A stretch of DNA of 39,685 nt from Muribaculaceae bacterium (lineage in GTDB: Bacteria > Bacteroidota > Bacteroidia > Bacteroidales > Muribaculaceae). The stretch is taken from positions 1-39,685 of the forward strand of contig JAMPBB010000007.1 of the NCBI GenBank assembly GCA_023666885.1. The letters run 5' to 3'. The first letter of the stretch is position 1, and each line of letters opens with the position of its first letter. Positions 25,704-34,345 of this stretch are shown here, piece after piece. The position numbers and the translations under genes were made by a program. A model generated the notes under the pieces. The model saw only the letters and a list, made by a program, of their open reading frames with translations. It searched no databases and was not told where the DNA came from.

Positions 25704-27025
25704 ATGTCTATACCAAACTTTTCAATACGCCGATACAGGGCTCCACGGCTGATGCCGAGCTCACGCGCGGCACGGCTCACATTGCCACGATGCTTGTCAA
25801 GCACCTCCCGTATACGAGCTTCCTCTATCTCATCCAGGCTGCGTAGAGGCGTATCGGGCGCCATGACGGCACTGTTTATCATACCGCGCACGTCAGCTTC
25901 CGAGAGTTCCTGTCCGGTAGCTATAAGAGCCGTCCGCTCCATCATGTTCTTGAGCTCACGTATATTCCCGGGATAGTTATGTGACATCAGGAAACGAATG
26001 GCACTATCACCCAATCGGGGCACGGGCAGGTCATTAGCCCTGCATGACTCCGCAAGGAAATGCTCGGCCAGCAGACGTATATCATGACCCCGTTCACGAA
26101 GCGGAGGCAAGTCCACATTTACCACACATATCCTGTAGTACAGATCCTCGCGAAAACGTTTTTCAGCCACCAATCGGCGCAAATCAGCATTCGTGGCGCA
26201 TACCACACGCACATCTACCTTGCGCGGGCGGTTGGATCCAAGCGGCTCGAAAGTATGCTCCTGAAGTACACGCAGAAGTTTTACCTGACAGGCAATGTCA
26301 AGCTCCCCTATCTCATCAAGGAATATAGTTCCGCCATTGGCGGCCTCAAAACGCCCCACACGGTCAGATACGGCGCCTGTAAATGCACCCTTCTTATAGC
26401 CGAACATCTCGCTCTCGAACAGTGCAGCCGGTATACCACCGAGATTTACCTTTATAAACGGGGCGTCACGCCGCTTACTGTTACGGTGTATGGCCTCCGC
26501 TATAAGTTCCTTGCCGGTACCGCTCTCACCGGTTATAAGCACAGGAGCTGAAGTAGGTGCCACACGCTTTACTATGTCAAGCACCTCAGACAACGCTCCG
26601 TCACGTCCTATGATATTGCCACGGTCAAAGGACCCCGTGGCATCATCCTCTGTCCTGACATTGACCTTAAGAGCGTTTGCTATTGACTCAAGCACATGGG
26701 CATTGTCCCACGGTTTTGTTATAAAATCAAATGCTCCCGCTCTCATCCCCCTCACAGCAAGGTCTATACTGCCCCATGCCGTAATCAGTATCACCGGTAC
26801 CTCAGGTAGAAAGAGTTTTATCTGGCGCAGAAGCGTCAGGCCGTCGTCACCTGTAGTTGACATCCCGAAATTCATGTCGAGCAGTACGGCCTCCGGCACA
26901 GCTGCCCGCACCGTCTGCATGGCTTCATCAGGCGAGGCTGCACACGTGCACACATATCCGTCCCGTTTCAGCAACAGTGAGAGCGAGGAGCGCACTATGG
27001 AGTCATCATCAACTATCAGTATCAT
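25700..27025 (-). CDS. Sigma-54-dependent response regulator, NtrC family
   Basis: 441 residues with the three standard domains. Receiver: acidic pocket DDD (6-8), phosphoacceptor Asp50 and Lys104. AAA+ domain: Walker A GESGTGKE (166-173), sigma-54-contacting loop GAFTGA (213-218) and FLDEIGELD. Fis-type helix-turn-helix at the C terminus ([26 protein letters not shown]). The intact GAFTGA loop means it can activate sigma-54 promoters, and a near-consensus sigma-54 promoter lies at the head of this operon (33081-33095). So it very likely activates its own efflux operon. The gene follows the TolC gene by 17 bases and overlaps the kinase gene by four. Confidence 0.96.
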   Translation of the reverse strand: MILIVDDDSIVRSSLSLLLKRDGYVCTCAASPDEAMQTVRAAVPEAVLLDMNFGMSTTGDDGLTLLRQIKLFLPEVPVILITAWGSIDLAVRGMRAGAFDFITKPWDNAHVLESIANALKVNVRTEDDATGSFDRGNIIGRDGALSEVLDIVKRVAPTSAPVLITGESGTGKELIAEAIHRNSKRRDAPFIKVNLGGIPAALFESEMFGYKKGAFTGAVSDRVGRFEAANGGTIFLDEIGELDIACQVKLLRVLQEHTFEPLGSNRPRKVDVRVVCATNADLRRLVAEKRFREDLYYRICVVNVDLPPLRERGHDIRLLAEHFLAESCRANDLPVPRLGDSAIRFLMSHNYPGNIRELKNMMERTALIATGQELSEADVRGMINSAVMAPDTPLRSLDEIEEARIREVLDKHRGNVSRAARELGISRGALYRRIEKFGIDI

Positions 27026-27042
27026 ATTACCCTACAAAAATA

Positions 27043-28518
27043 CTAATTTCTTATGATTTCTTCAAAGTCAGCCTCAATAGGCCGGCGCCCCGTGAAGTCC
27101 CATAGCGTAATGCTGCGGAGCTGATAATAGTAATACCAGTAATAGAACAGCTCATTAAGGTATCGCACCCGGGCGGAGTCCTTCACCGTCTGTGAGTCGT
27201 TAAGGTCAAGTGCCGAGATACGTCCGGTAAGGAACGTAGCCACACTGCTGTCATAACGCCTCCCGGCCACGGAATCGGCACGTGCTGACAGCGCCAACTG
27301 TCCGCGCTGATTGTTAAACTTCTCTACAAGGATAAACAGGTTCTGACTGAAATCGGCCTGTTCCTTGCGCAGTATGCTTTTTGTAAGCTCTCTGTTGCTC
27401 TCAGCCACTTTGACACGACCACGGCGTTTGCCCCAGTCAACCAAAGGAAGCGATATACCCACCTCCATCACCTGATTGTCCTTAAGCCTGGAGTAGGCCG
27501 CAGGGAAGTCCGTATCAGTCCCCGTAAGGCCCACCTGGGCAAACAGTTTGAAGTCACGTAGATTCCCCTTAGCCTTAGCCACCTCATAGTCAGCCTCAAG
27601 CTGGCGGCGGCGTATGTTAAGTGAAAAGGAGTTATGTGCCAATGCATGCTCCAGAGCATCGGCAAATACCACATCACTTACGTCCAGCTCCTGAGGCTGT
27701 ACAGGTTCGATATCTATATTCTCAGGAAAGTCAAGAAATGCACACAGCCTGAACATGGAGCCTTTCATGTCACTTTCACTTTCGGTAAGAGCCGAGCGTG
27801 AATTGAGCAGGTTCAGCTCTATCTGCATGAGGTCATTTTCACTTATGCGCCCCATGGCCCGCTTGGCACAAGCCACTTCGTAGAGCTTCTCGGCATTCCG
27901 CAGATTCACCTCTGCCGACATCCGGCTTTCACGGGCCGCAAGCAAGTTGAAAAAATATTGTATGGCTGTCATGGCCACTTCTTCCGTAGCACTTATATAG
28001 GCCGCCTTGGCTTCCTCATATCTTACCGGCTCTATGCGTCTGTTCCATTTCACATCATTAACGCCGAACAATGGCTGCGTAAGCCTCAAGGCCACGGGGA
28101 CACTCATAAAACGGTTTGACTTGCTGCCGCTAAGCTGCCTCAAGTAGTCAAGTGATGAGGTCAGCGACAGGGTACCGCCAGTAAGCCATATGCGCTGCTC
28201 TACCGCCAAGGCTCCTGACAGCATGATATTATCATCACGAATAAACGTGTATGCTCCGTCAGACTGCTGATAACTGTTGAACCGCTTGTTATATGACGGA
28301 AATGTCGCAGTCAGTTTCACCTCGGGAAGGAGGTCGGCACGATATGAGCGGTATTCCCAGTATGCGCTGCGCAGCTCATTGACAGCCACTGCCGCATCCA
28401 CGCTACGGCTCCGCGCCCTTGCCACGGCAGCATCAAGCGTAAGTGACAGCACCTCGGCTTTCAGTGTCAGCGACATCAGCAACGCTATACCCGTCAGTAT
28501 CTTACGGCATATCATCAT
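27043..28518 (-). CDS. TolC-family outer-membrane efflux channel
   Basis: 491 residues with a signal peptide (to about residue 21, SLTLKAEV). Two OEP repeats with long helical stretches (for example RESRMSAEVNLRNAEKLYEVACAKRAMGRISENDLMQIELNLLNSRSALTESE) and the LRDFKLFAQVGLTGTDTDFP / VGISLPLVDWGKRRGRVKVAESN segments are the usual marks of TolC-like proteins. As a trimer it would form the channel through the outer membrane and periplasm for the adaptor and ABC transporter encoded upstream. The C-terminal tail (YWYYYYQLRSITLWDFTGRRPIEADFEEII) contains an unusual Tyr/Trp cluster. It overlaps the ATPase gene by four bases. Confidence 0.95.
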   Translation of the reverse strand: MMICRKILTGIALLMSLTLKAEVLSLTLDAAVARARSRSVDAAVAVNELRSAYWEYRSYRADLLPEVKLTATFPSYNKRFNSYQQSDGAYTFIRDDNIMLSGALAVEQRIWLTGGTLSLTSSLDYLRQLSGSKSNRFMSVPVALRLTQPLFGVNDVKWNRRIEPVRYEEAKAAYISATEEVAMTAIQYFFNLLAARESRMSAEVNLRNAEKLYEVACAKRAMGRISENDLMQIELNLLNSRSALTESESDMKGSMFRLCAFLDFPENIDIEPVQPQELDVSDVVFADALEHALAHNSFSLNIRRRQLEADYEVAKAKGNLRDFKLFAQVGLTGTDTDFPAAYSRLKDNQVMEVGISLPLVDWGKRRGRVKVAESNRELTKSILRKEQADFSQNLFILVEKFNNQRGQLALSARADSVAGRRYDSSVATFLTGRISALDLNDSQTVKDSARVRYLNELFYYWYYYYQLRSITLWDFTGRRPIEADFEEIIRN

Positions 28519-29186
28519 AGCACTCTGCGTCCGTCAAAGAAATGGGCCGTGCGGTCAGTATCATTGGCCTGACTCTCATTATGGGTAACCATTATCACCG
28601 TCCGGCCGCTGTTCTTGTTCAGATCATGAAGAATATCCATTATCTCACCGCTCATTTTTGAGTCAAGATTACCGCACGGCTCATCGGCAAGAATTATCTT
28701 GGGGTTGCCCACAATGGCACGTGCTATGGCCACACGCTGAGCCTGTCCGCCTGAAAGCTGTGAGGGCATATGCGTCATCCTGTGGCTCAGCCCTACACGC
28801 TCAAGCGCTTCACGAGCCAGCCGTGATTTATTACCCGCCTTATGTCTGTACATAAGAGGCACCATCACATTGTCAAGCACATTAAGGGTATTAATCAGAT
28901 GAAAGCTCTGGAATATGAAGCCAAGAGTTTCATTACGCAGCGCAGCCAGAGCCTTGTCACGCATCCCGGCCACATCGGTACCACACAGTTCCACCTTACC
29001 TGATGTAGGGGCATCAAGCAGCCCCATTATATTCAGCAGTGTGGACTTTCCACATCCTGACGGGCCCATTATGCTCAGAAACTCGCCCTCATTGACTTCA
29101 AGGTTTACATTCTCAAGAGCTCGGGTTTCTATGGTTTTGGTACGGTATATTTTATTTATCTCGCTCAGTTTTATTATAGTAGACAT
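28515..29186 (-). CDS. ABC transporter ATP-binding protein, MacB/LolD type
   Basis: 223 residues, a complete nucleotide-binding domain. Walker A is GPSGCGKST, the Q-loop region FIFQSFHLINTLNVLDNVMVPL, the signature LSGGQAQRVAIARAI, Walker B IILADEPCGNLDS (Cys where most relatives have Thr) and the H-loop VMVTHNES. This size and sequence type belong to ATPases that drive FtsX/MacB permeases, which act as mechanotransmitters rather than as channels. It lies between the permease and TolC genes, with a 31-base gap from the former. The whole set resembles MacAB-TolC, split so that the permease and ATPase are separate proteins. Confidence 0.96.
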   Translation of the reverse strand: MSTIIKLSEINKIYRTKTIETRALENVNLEVNEGEFLSIMGPSGCGKSTLLNIMGLLDAPTSGKVELCGTDVAGMRDKALAALRNETLGFIFQSFHLINTLNVLDNVMVPLMYRHKAGNKSRLAREALERVGLSHRMTHMPSQLSGGQAQRVAIARAIVGNPKIILADEPCGNLDSKMSGEIMDILHDLNKNSGRTVIMVTHNESQANDTDRTAHFFDGRRVL

Positions 29187-29217
29187 GATATGATTATTTT
29201 TTTAGTAAATGAGTTGA

Positions 29218-30534
29218 TTATTCATCGCGCAGTGCATCTACCGGGTTTATACGGCTAAGGTTACGTGCCGGCAGATACGTACCTGCAAGTACGGCAGCAA
29301 GAAGTATCACGTATGATACGGCCACAAGAATAAGGAAATGTGGCCAAAATGCCGCCACCCAATTATGGGACATATTGATTGATATAAAACTGCTTGTGCC
29401 TTTTGACAGCCCGAATTTCAGCCCCCACTGCAAGAACAGGAAAACGCCTATAAGGAAACCTGCGGTAAGAAGCACGGCACTTTCTGACATGAGCATGGTC
29501 AAAATATTGCCACGGGTGGCTCCGTATGACCGGAGTACACCTACTTCACGTATACGCTTCCGGGTCTGTAGCCACATAGTACTTACCGTGCCGAATATCA
29601 GATTCAGAATAAAGAACAATGCCAATAACTGAGTCACCTTCAGCTTGGAGCCGTCAGATGATTGATAGGCTGTTTCATCAAGGATACTGCTATAACTCTT
29701 GATACCTGACAAATAAATATTGGCATCGGCAAGACTACGCCTTATTTCAACGAAATTCCGCCCTGAAAATTCATCCGCATCAGTATCAGCCGTAAGTCGG
29801 ATCAATATATAGAAGCCATATTCACTTGGCACGTATTCTCTGCTATTGGTGAAATAAAGTGCACCGGTATTGAACGTATTACGGTATTTTACATTCTCTA
29901 CCACTCCTACCACCGGACACCATACGGTATCGCCATCCTCGGTAGTTTCACTAACGAAACGTTTACCTACGGCATTCTGCCCCGGCCAATATAAGTCGGC
30001 CACCTCATGTGTTATAATCACTCCGTTACCAAGAGGATTGGCTGACAGCTCTTCAACAGCCGGACTGCCTTCTGCCGCATTTATTCCATACGTTTCAAAG
30101 AATTCAGTTCCCGGCAGAAACTCCACATTGAGTGTGCCGTAGCTTATGGTATCTATAGCCGGATTACCGCTTCTAAGTTCAGAAGATGAGAGTGATCCAC
30201 TGTTTATATAAATATTCGGAAGATAAGATACACGCTCCACACCGGGCATATTCTTAATCTTGGCAATAATCCTGTGCAATGCAGCCTCCTTGACATCGGC
30301 TGAATCGTTTTCGGCCTTATAGAGATCCGATGACTTCGGATACATATCAAACTCCATAATAACAAGGCGGTCAGCATCATATCCTAACGGCTGGCGTACC
30401 ACATGAGTCATCACTATGGCCGGATCCAACAGGAAACAGAGCAGGAACGTCACTATTATCAACTCGGCAAACAGCCAGCCATTGGCCTTACGGCGGTGCC
30501 ACAAATTCTTTAATATCATCATAGCATTAATCAT
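29218..30534 (-). CDS. ABC transporter permease, FtsX/MacB-type (second)
   Basis: 438 residues. One N-terminal helix (about 20-42), a large periplasmic domain (to about 300) and three C-terminal helices (about 300-325, 350-375, 395-420). The FtsX motif is visible as REVGVLRSYGATRGNILTMLMSESAVLL, and the protein ends with RINPVDALRDE, the usual MacB-type tail. It overlaps the other permease gene by eight bases, and the two probably form a heterodimer that works with the ATPase encoded next. Relatives move peptides, antibiotics, siderophores or lipoproteins from the periplasm; the cargo here is unknown. Confidence 0.93.
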   Translation of the reverse strand: MINAMMILKNLWHRRKANGWLFAELIIVTFLLCFLLDPAIVMTHVVRQPLGYDADRLVIMEFDMYPKSSDLYKAENDSADVKEAALHRIIAKIKNMPGVERVSYLPNIYINSGSLSSSELRSGNPAIDTISYGTLNVEFLPGTEFFETYGINAAEGSPAVEELSANPLGNGVIITHEVADLYWPGQNAVGKRFVSETTEDGDTVWCPVVGVVENVKYRNTFNTGALYFTNSREYVPSEYGFYILIRLTADTDADEFSGRNFVEIRRSLADANIYLSGIKSYSSILDETAYQSSDGSKLKVTQLLALFFILNLIFGTVSTMWLQTRKRIREVGVLRSYGATRGNILTMLMSESAVLLTAGFLIGVFLFLQWGLKFGLSKGTSSFISINMSHNWVAAFWPHFLILVAVSYVILLAAVLAGTYLPARNLSRINPVDALRDE

Positions 30535-31801
30535 GAAGTGATTGGACTATAGGATGGCGCAGAGCGTTCCACGCCGGAATCAGCGCCGACAGCATATTAA
30601 GTATCAAACACACGCAGAACATTATCACAAATACACCGGGCGAAAACAGCATGTCAGGCGTAATGTTAAGCCCTGTAGCCGTGGCGTAATAGAGCTGCAA
30701 TATATCGCCATATAGGGCATTGCCGCCAAAGTATAATACGGACCATGCTATGGCGAGTGCGCAAACCCCGCCTATCAACGTAAGCAGCAGATTCTCCCAC
30801 AAAACCTGACTGAGCAACCGGCCGCGAGTAGCGCCAAAGGATTTACGTATACCTATCTCCTGCTGACGCATCTCCATACGTCCGGTTATCATGCCGCTCA
30901 GGTTCAGAGCCGGGACTAACAGGAACGCAAGGCCTCCGGGCAGAATGGCTATAAGGATATAGCTCCAGCTGAAGCCTGACTGGTAAACATTATTCTTAAG
31001 CACTGATACGGCATGAATCTCCGGCTGGTCAAAAAAATGGACATCCTTATCAGGATTAGCCGCCGAAAGGCGCTGTCCTATATCCGTAAGTTCACGCTTC
31101 AGCGCATCGATATCATCAGTTATCATGACCAATTTTAGCGGACCTGTATAACTTGCTGATTCCACAAATGATTTATCTACAGTATATGGGATAAGCGCGT
31201 CGGCAAAAGAGTATTTATGTACAGCACTTCCGGGCCTGTATACACCGCATATCATATAATCGGTAAACTCAAGGCTTACGGTACGCCCTACAGCATTGTC
31301 ATCAGGCCCGAACAGAAGCTTCGCAAGATTAGAGCTTATGGCAATACTGTGGATACCGCTTTCGAAATCTGACTGACTGAAGGGGACGCCCTGAACAAAC
31401 TCCAAGTCAAATACTTTGAAAAACTCAGGATCGGTAAACTTGACTCCTACCTTGATGTCACGGCCTTCGGTATCGAATGCTGACATTTCACGCATATTAG
31501 TCTGCGCCGAGCTGTATGCCGCATTCTTCATATGCCGCAGATGCTGCTCTATAAGCGAATATGACAGGGATCCTTGACTCCAGTTGTCATAACTGTCCTT
31601 TGCAGTGGTGACTACTGTGGATATATAGGCTATCATGTCACGCTTATGCTCAGGATACATAGGCGCTATCTGCACATATATAAGCACATAATATAGCATA
31701 CTAAGCGCAAGTGCCATAGACGTGCCGACTATATAGATGGATGAGAACAGCGGATTCTGCACCATCATATGCCAGGCTTGTTTGAAATAAACTTTAATCA
31801 T
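30527..31801 (-). CDS. ABC transporter permease, FtsX/MacB-type (first)
   Basis: 424 residues with the same plan as the neighbouring permease: helix near residues 15-40, periplasmic domain to about 275, then three helices. The FtsX motif is EIGIRKSFGATRGRLLSQVLWENLLL and the tail is RHPIVQSLHD, lacking the DALR of its partner. The two share the fold but are clearly different in sequence, as expected of a heterodimer. Its stop overlaps the start of the second permease by eight bases and its start overlaps the adaptor stop by four. Confidence 0.93.
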   Translation of the reverse strand: MIKVYFKQAWHMMVQNPLFSSIYIVGTSMALALSMLYYVLIYVQIAPMYPEHKRDMIAYISTVVTTAKDSYDNWSQGSLSYSLIEQHLRHMKNAAYSSAQTNMREMSAFDTEGRDIKVGVKFTDPEFFKVFDLEFVQGVPFSQSDFESGIHSIAISSNLAKLLFGPDDNAVGRTVSLEFTDYMICGVYRPGSAVHKYSFADALIPYTVDKSFVESASYTGPLKLVMITDDIDALKRELTDIGQRLSAANPDKDVHFFDQPEIHAVSVLKNNVYQSGFSWSYILIAILPGGLAFLLVPALNLSGMITGRMEMRQQEIGIRKSFGATRGRLLSQVLWENLLLTLIGGVCALAIAWSVLYFGGNALYGDILQLYYATATGLNITPDMLFSPGVFVIMFCVCLILNMLSALIPAWNALRHPIVQSLHD

Positions 31802-33048
31802 TTGATTATCTTAATTATATTTGAATTGCTGAATGCATGCATATCATTGAGTACCACTCTTTCGCCGGGACTCACTCCGGATATTACCTCCACATGATCG
31901 TATCCCGATGCTCCAAGCTTAACTGACCGGCGCTCTATTTCACCCCGTCCATTATCTACATACAGTTCATATGAGCCTGCTCCGTTATATCCTGACGGGA
32001 TAGGTATACGGGTAACGCCGCTCTTCAGCCCATTGGATATATACACGTCAGGCTTTAATCCCGCGCGCAGAACCTCAGAGCTGTCACAGTCTATAGTGGC
32101 CGTAAAGCTGTACATTCCCGAGCGTGACGTGGGAGCTATATCACGTACCGTTCCTTCAAACTCCTCACGTGCCACCTTAAAGCTTATCCGGCATCCCGGA
32201 CGCACGTCGCGGCCTCGGCTGTCGGCCACTTCTCCCTCTATTCTGTAGTGGGCCAGGTCAGCTATCACAGCCACTTGCTGCCCGGCGCTGATCTGCGAGC
32301 CTATCTCATTTACTATTGATGTCACTGTGGCATGCCGTGGCACTAAGATCTCAGCATCGCCAAGCAGCCGGGAGGTCAGGGCAAGGTCTTTACTCTTAAT
32401 CTCTATATCTAACCGTGCCATACTTACATCCGCTTCCATGGCACGCCGTTCATTAGCCAGCTGCTGTTTGAGCTGCTCAAGCTCCAATACAGCCGAACGT
32501 CGTGCAAACTCCACCTCCCGGACCTGATCAGCCGTACCGCCGCCGATACTGTCAAGATACCTCTCGTTGGCAAGCTGCATGTTAAGACGGTTCAGATTCA
32601 TTTCCGACACTTTGATACGCATCTCCATATCATGGAGCTTGGTATTATTGTTTGCCTGAAGTTTTTCAAGTGAGAGCCGCATTCTGGACAGTTCATCACA
32701 CTGCTTTTCATAGTCAGTACGTGTGGCATCCAAATCCAGGCGCATAAGTGGACTCCCCTTCTTGACCATATCGCCGGGATGGCGGTACACCTCCAGAATC
32801 CGGGTTGACACCGGTGAGCTTATTATCTCTTCCATTGACGGGACTATATGTCCGGTAGCATTAATAGCCACTTCAATGTCGCCCCTGTCGGCAGTACCCA
32901 TTGACAGATCCTTTTCATTAATTCCGGTTCGGGAAAAATACCATATGCCCCATATGGCAAACCCTATAATGAGCACTGCTATGGCAATCCTCAGCATCTT
33001 TTTCCGTTTTATCCTGAAGCGTTCTGCGGCTGTAAGAGTTCTATCCAT
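31798..33048 (-). CDS. Periplasmic adaptor (membrane-fusion) protein, HlyD/MacA-like
   Basis: 416 residues, first gene of the operon. A single N-terminal membrane helix (about 19-39, IAIAVLIIGFAIWGIWYF) anchors it. A split biotinyl-lipoyl domain is seen (IISSPVSTRILEVYRHPGDMVKKGSPLMRLD and ILVPRHATVTSIVNEIGSQISAGQQVAVIAD) around a long coiled-coil hairpin (about 110-230, with many Leu and Arg/Glu), then a beta-barrel domain and a membrane-proximal domain (SGYDHVEVISGVSPGERVVLND). It would bridge the ABC permeases and the TolC channel. A sigma-54 promoter lies 33 bases upstream. Confidence 0.95.
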   Translation of the reverse strand: MDRTLTAAERFRIKRKKMLRIAIAVLIIGFAIWGIWYFSRTGINEKDLSMGTADRGDIEVAINATGHIVPSMEEIISSPVSTRILEVYRHPGDMVKKGSPLMRLDLDATRTDYEKQCDELSRMRLSLEKLQANNNTKLHDMEMRIKVSEMNLNRLNMQLANERYLDSIGGGTADQVREVEFARRSAVLELEQLKQQLANERRAMEADVSMARLDIEIKSKDLALTSRLLGDAEILVPRHATVTSIVNEIGSQISAGQQVAVIADLAHYRIEGEVADSRGRDVRPGCRISFKVAREEFEGTVRDIAPTSRSGMYSFTATIDCDSSEVLRAGLKPDVYISNGLKSGVTRIPIPSGYNGAGSYELYVDNGRGEIERRSVKLGASGYDHVEVISGVSPGERVVLNDMHAFSNSNIIKIIK

Positions 33049-33080
33049 ATACTGTTATCTGTTATCGCCCAACATATAAT

Positions 33081-33095
33081 ACAATAGTCGTGCCA
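33081..33095 (-). promoter_or_regulatory. Sigma-54 promoter of the efflux operon
   Basis: On the minus strand TGGCAC (33090-33095), five bases, TTGT (33081-33084): the -24 and -12 elements with the required ten bases between GG and GT. The consensus is TGGCAC-N5-TTGC, so only the last base differs. Start of transcription would be near 33069, about 20 bases before the adaptor ATG. The operon itself encodes a regulator with an intact GAFTGA loop. Confidence 0.85.
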
Positions 33096-33128
33096 CAACA
33101 ATAACTCATTAGCTAACAAACAGATGCC

Positions 33129-33156
33129 AAAATGGTTGGTGTCCATTTTCGGACAC
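33129..33156. promoter_or_regulatory. Two overlapping palindromes, candidate activator site upstream of the sigma-54 promoter
   Basis: GTGTCC (33139-33144), six bases, GGACAC (33151-33156), overlapped by AAAATGG (33129-33135), seven bases, CCATTTT (33143-33149). Both are perfect. They lie about 35-60 bases upstream of the -24 element, where enhancer-binding proteins bind. They also lie just after the dinB stop, but no T-run follows on the minus strand, so a terminator is less likely. Confidence 0.6.
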
Positions 33157-33161
33157 TTCGG

Positions 33162-34277
33162 TCAGTAATCAGTGTCAAAATCTATGAGCAGCTGGCGCCA
33201 GTCATCATTCAGCATGGAGAAAGAAGAATGGCGTGACGGCTCACGTTCAGGCGGATTTGACACGGTGATTCCCATAAGCCTTACCGGACGCGCAAGAGTG
33301 CCCAAGTTATCTATTATCATACGTGCCGTATCGGTAAGCGATACCACATCCCAGCTGCTGCGCTCCCCGGTATGGCTGCGGGTTATTTGGCTGAAATCAT
33401 CATATTTAAGTTTTACGGTAAGTGTACAGCCTCTGAAATCAGCCCTCTGCAAGCGCCCATATAAGTCCACGGCAAGCTCGCGAAGCCGGTCGTATAGCTG
33501 AGTCTTAAGAGTCATATCAGTGTCAAATGTCACCTCACATCCTACCGACTTACGGACACGCACTGCCTCCACCGGCCTGTCATCCTCGCCTCTGGCAAAT
33601 TTGTAATATACTCCCCCCGCCTTACCGAACTGAGCCCTAAGACTTTCAAAACTCATGGCGCGCAGATCAGCCCCGTTATGTATACCCATAGAATGCATTT
33701 TCCGCGCCGTAACCGGGCCTATCCCCCAGAACGCCTCTATGGGCAGCCGCTCAATCAGCTTTAAAGCACTTGACGGATGTATGGAAAACATCCCGTCAGG
33801 CTTACGGAAATCAGATGCTATCTTAGCCAGAAACTTGTTATATGATACCCCCGCCGAAGCCGTAAGCTCAAGACGCTCTCTGATTTTCTGCTTTATTTCA
33901 CGCGCTATAGTCACAGCCAGGGGAATTCCCATTTTATTGTCAGTGACATCAAGAAAAGCCTCATCAAGGGATATAGGTTCCACTATATCAGTGTATTCAT
34001 GGAATATACCGTGCATCTGCGCCGAGACATTCTTATAAGCGTCAAAACGCGGCGTTACAAAAATCAAACCCGGACACAACTTGGCAGCCCTGCTTGACGG
34101 CATAGCCGAGCGTACGCCATAACGCCTTGCCTCATAGCTGGCAGCCGCCACCACACCTCTCTGGTCAGGATGCCCTACAGCTATAGGGCGTCCCTTGAGC
34201 TGCGGATTGTCACGCTGCTCTACGGAAGCGAAAAAGGCATCCATATCCACATGGATTATCTTTCTGAGTTTTGCCAT
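33162..34277 (-). CDS. dinB: DNA polymerase IV (Y-family translesion polymerase)
   Basis: 371 residues from the ATG at 34277 (MAKLRKIIHVDMDAFFASVEQ); an upstream in-frame start at 34301 would precede the promoter. Catalytic acids are in HVDMDAFFASVE and SLDEAFLDVTD; the steric region AVGHPDQRGVVAAASYEARRYGVRSAMPSSRA, the thumb helix-hairpin-helix (LIERLPIEAFWGIGPVTARKMHSMGI) and the little finger (VGCEVTFDTDM...LTVKLKYDDFSQITRS) are all present. The C-terminal tail lacks the usual beta-clamp motif in its most common form; PVRLMGITVSNPPE may replace it. No SOS box was recognised. A -7 element lies directly upstream, so the mRNA is nearly leaderless. Confidence 0.96.
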   Translation of the reverse strand: MAKLRKIIHVDMDAFFASVEQRDNPQLKGRPIAVGHPDQRGVVAAASYEARRYGVRSAMPSSRAAKLCPGLIFVTPRFDAYKNVSAQMHGIFHEYTDIVEPISLDEAFLDVTDNKMGIPLAVTIAREIKQKIRERLELTASAGVSYNKFLAKIASDFRKPDGMFSIHPSSALKLIERLPIEAFWGIGPVTARKMHSMGIHNGADLRAMSFESLRAQFGKAGGVYYKFARGEDDRPVEAVRVRKSVGCEVTFDTDMTLKTQLYDRLRELAVDLYGRLQRADFRGCTLTVKLKYDDFSQITRSHTGERSSWDVVSLTDTARMIIDNLGTLARPVRLMGITVSNPPEREPSRHSSFSMLNDDWRQLLIDFDTDY

Positions 34278-34280
34278 ACA

Positions 34281-34288
34281 CAAATGTA
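34281..34288 (-). promoter_or_regulatory. -7 element of dinB
   Basis: TACATTTG on the minus strand matches TAnnTTTG and lies four bases before the ATG; no TTG at the standard spacing (a TTG lies only ten bases upstream). Confidence 0.45.
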
Positions 34289-34307
34289 TGAACTTTGTCA
34301 ATAATTA

Positions 34308-34339
34308 TTTGTTAAAATGAAATAAATGGAATATCTTTG
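34308..34339 (+). promoter_or_regulatory. Bacteroidetes-type promoter of rho
   Basis: TTTG (34308-34311), 20 bases, TATCTTTG (34332-34339). Transcription would start near 34346, giving a leader of about 263 bases before rho. The -7 element is half of a palindrome CTTTGTT (34335-34341) / AACAAAG (34351-34357). Confidence 0.75.
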
Positions 34340-34345
34340 TTGCGT

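Noticed and set aside
26490..27056. Plus-strand open frame of 188 codons, and a second one at 26060-26551
   Set aside because: Both lie antisense to the NtrC-type regulator, whose motifs are complete.
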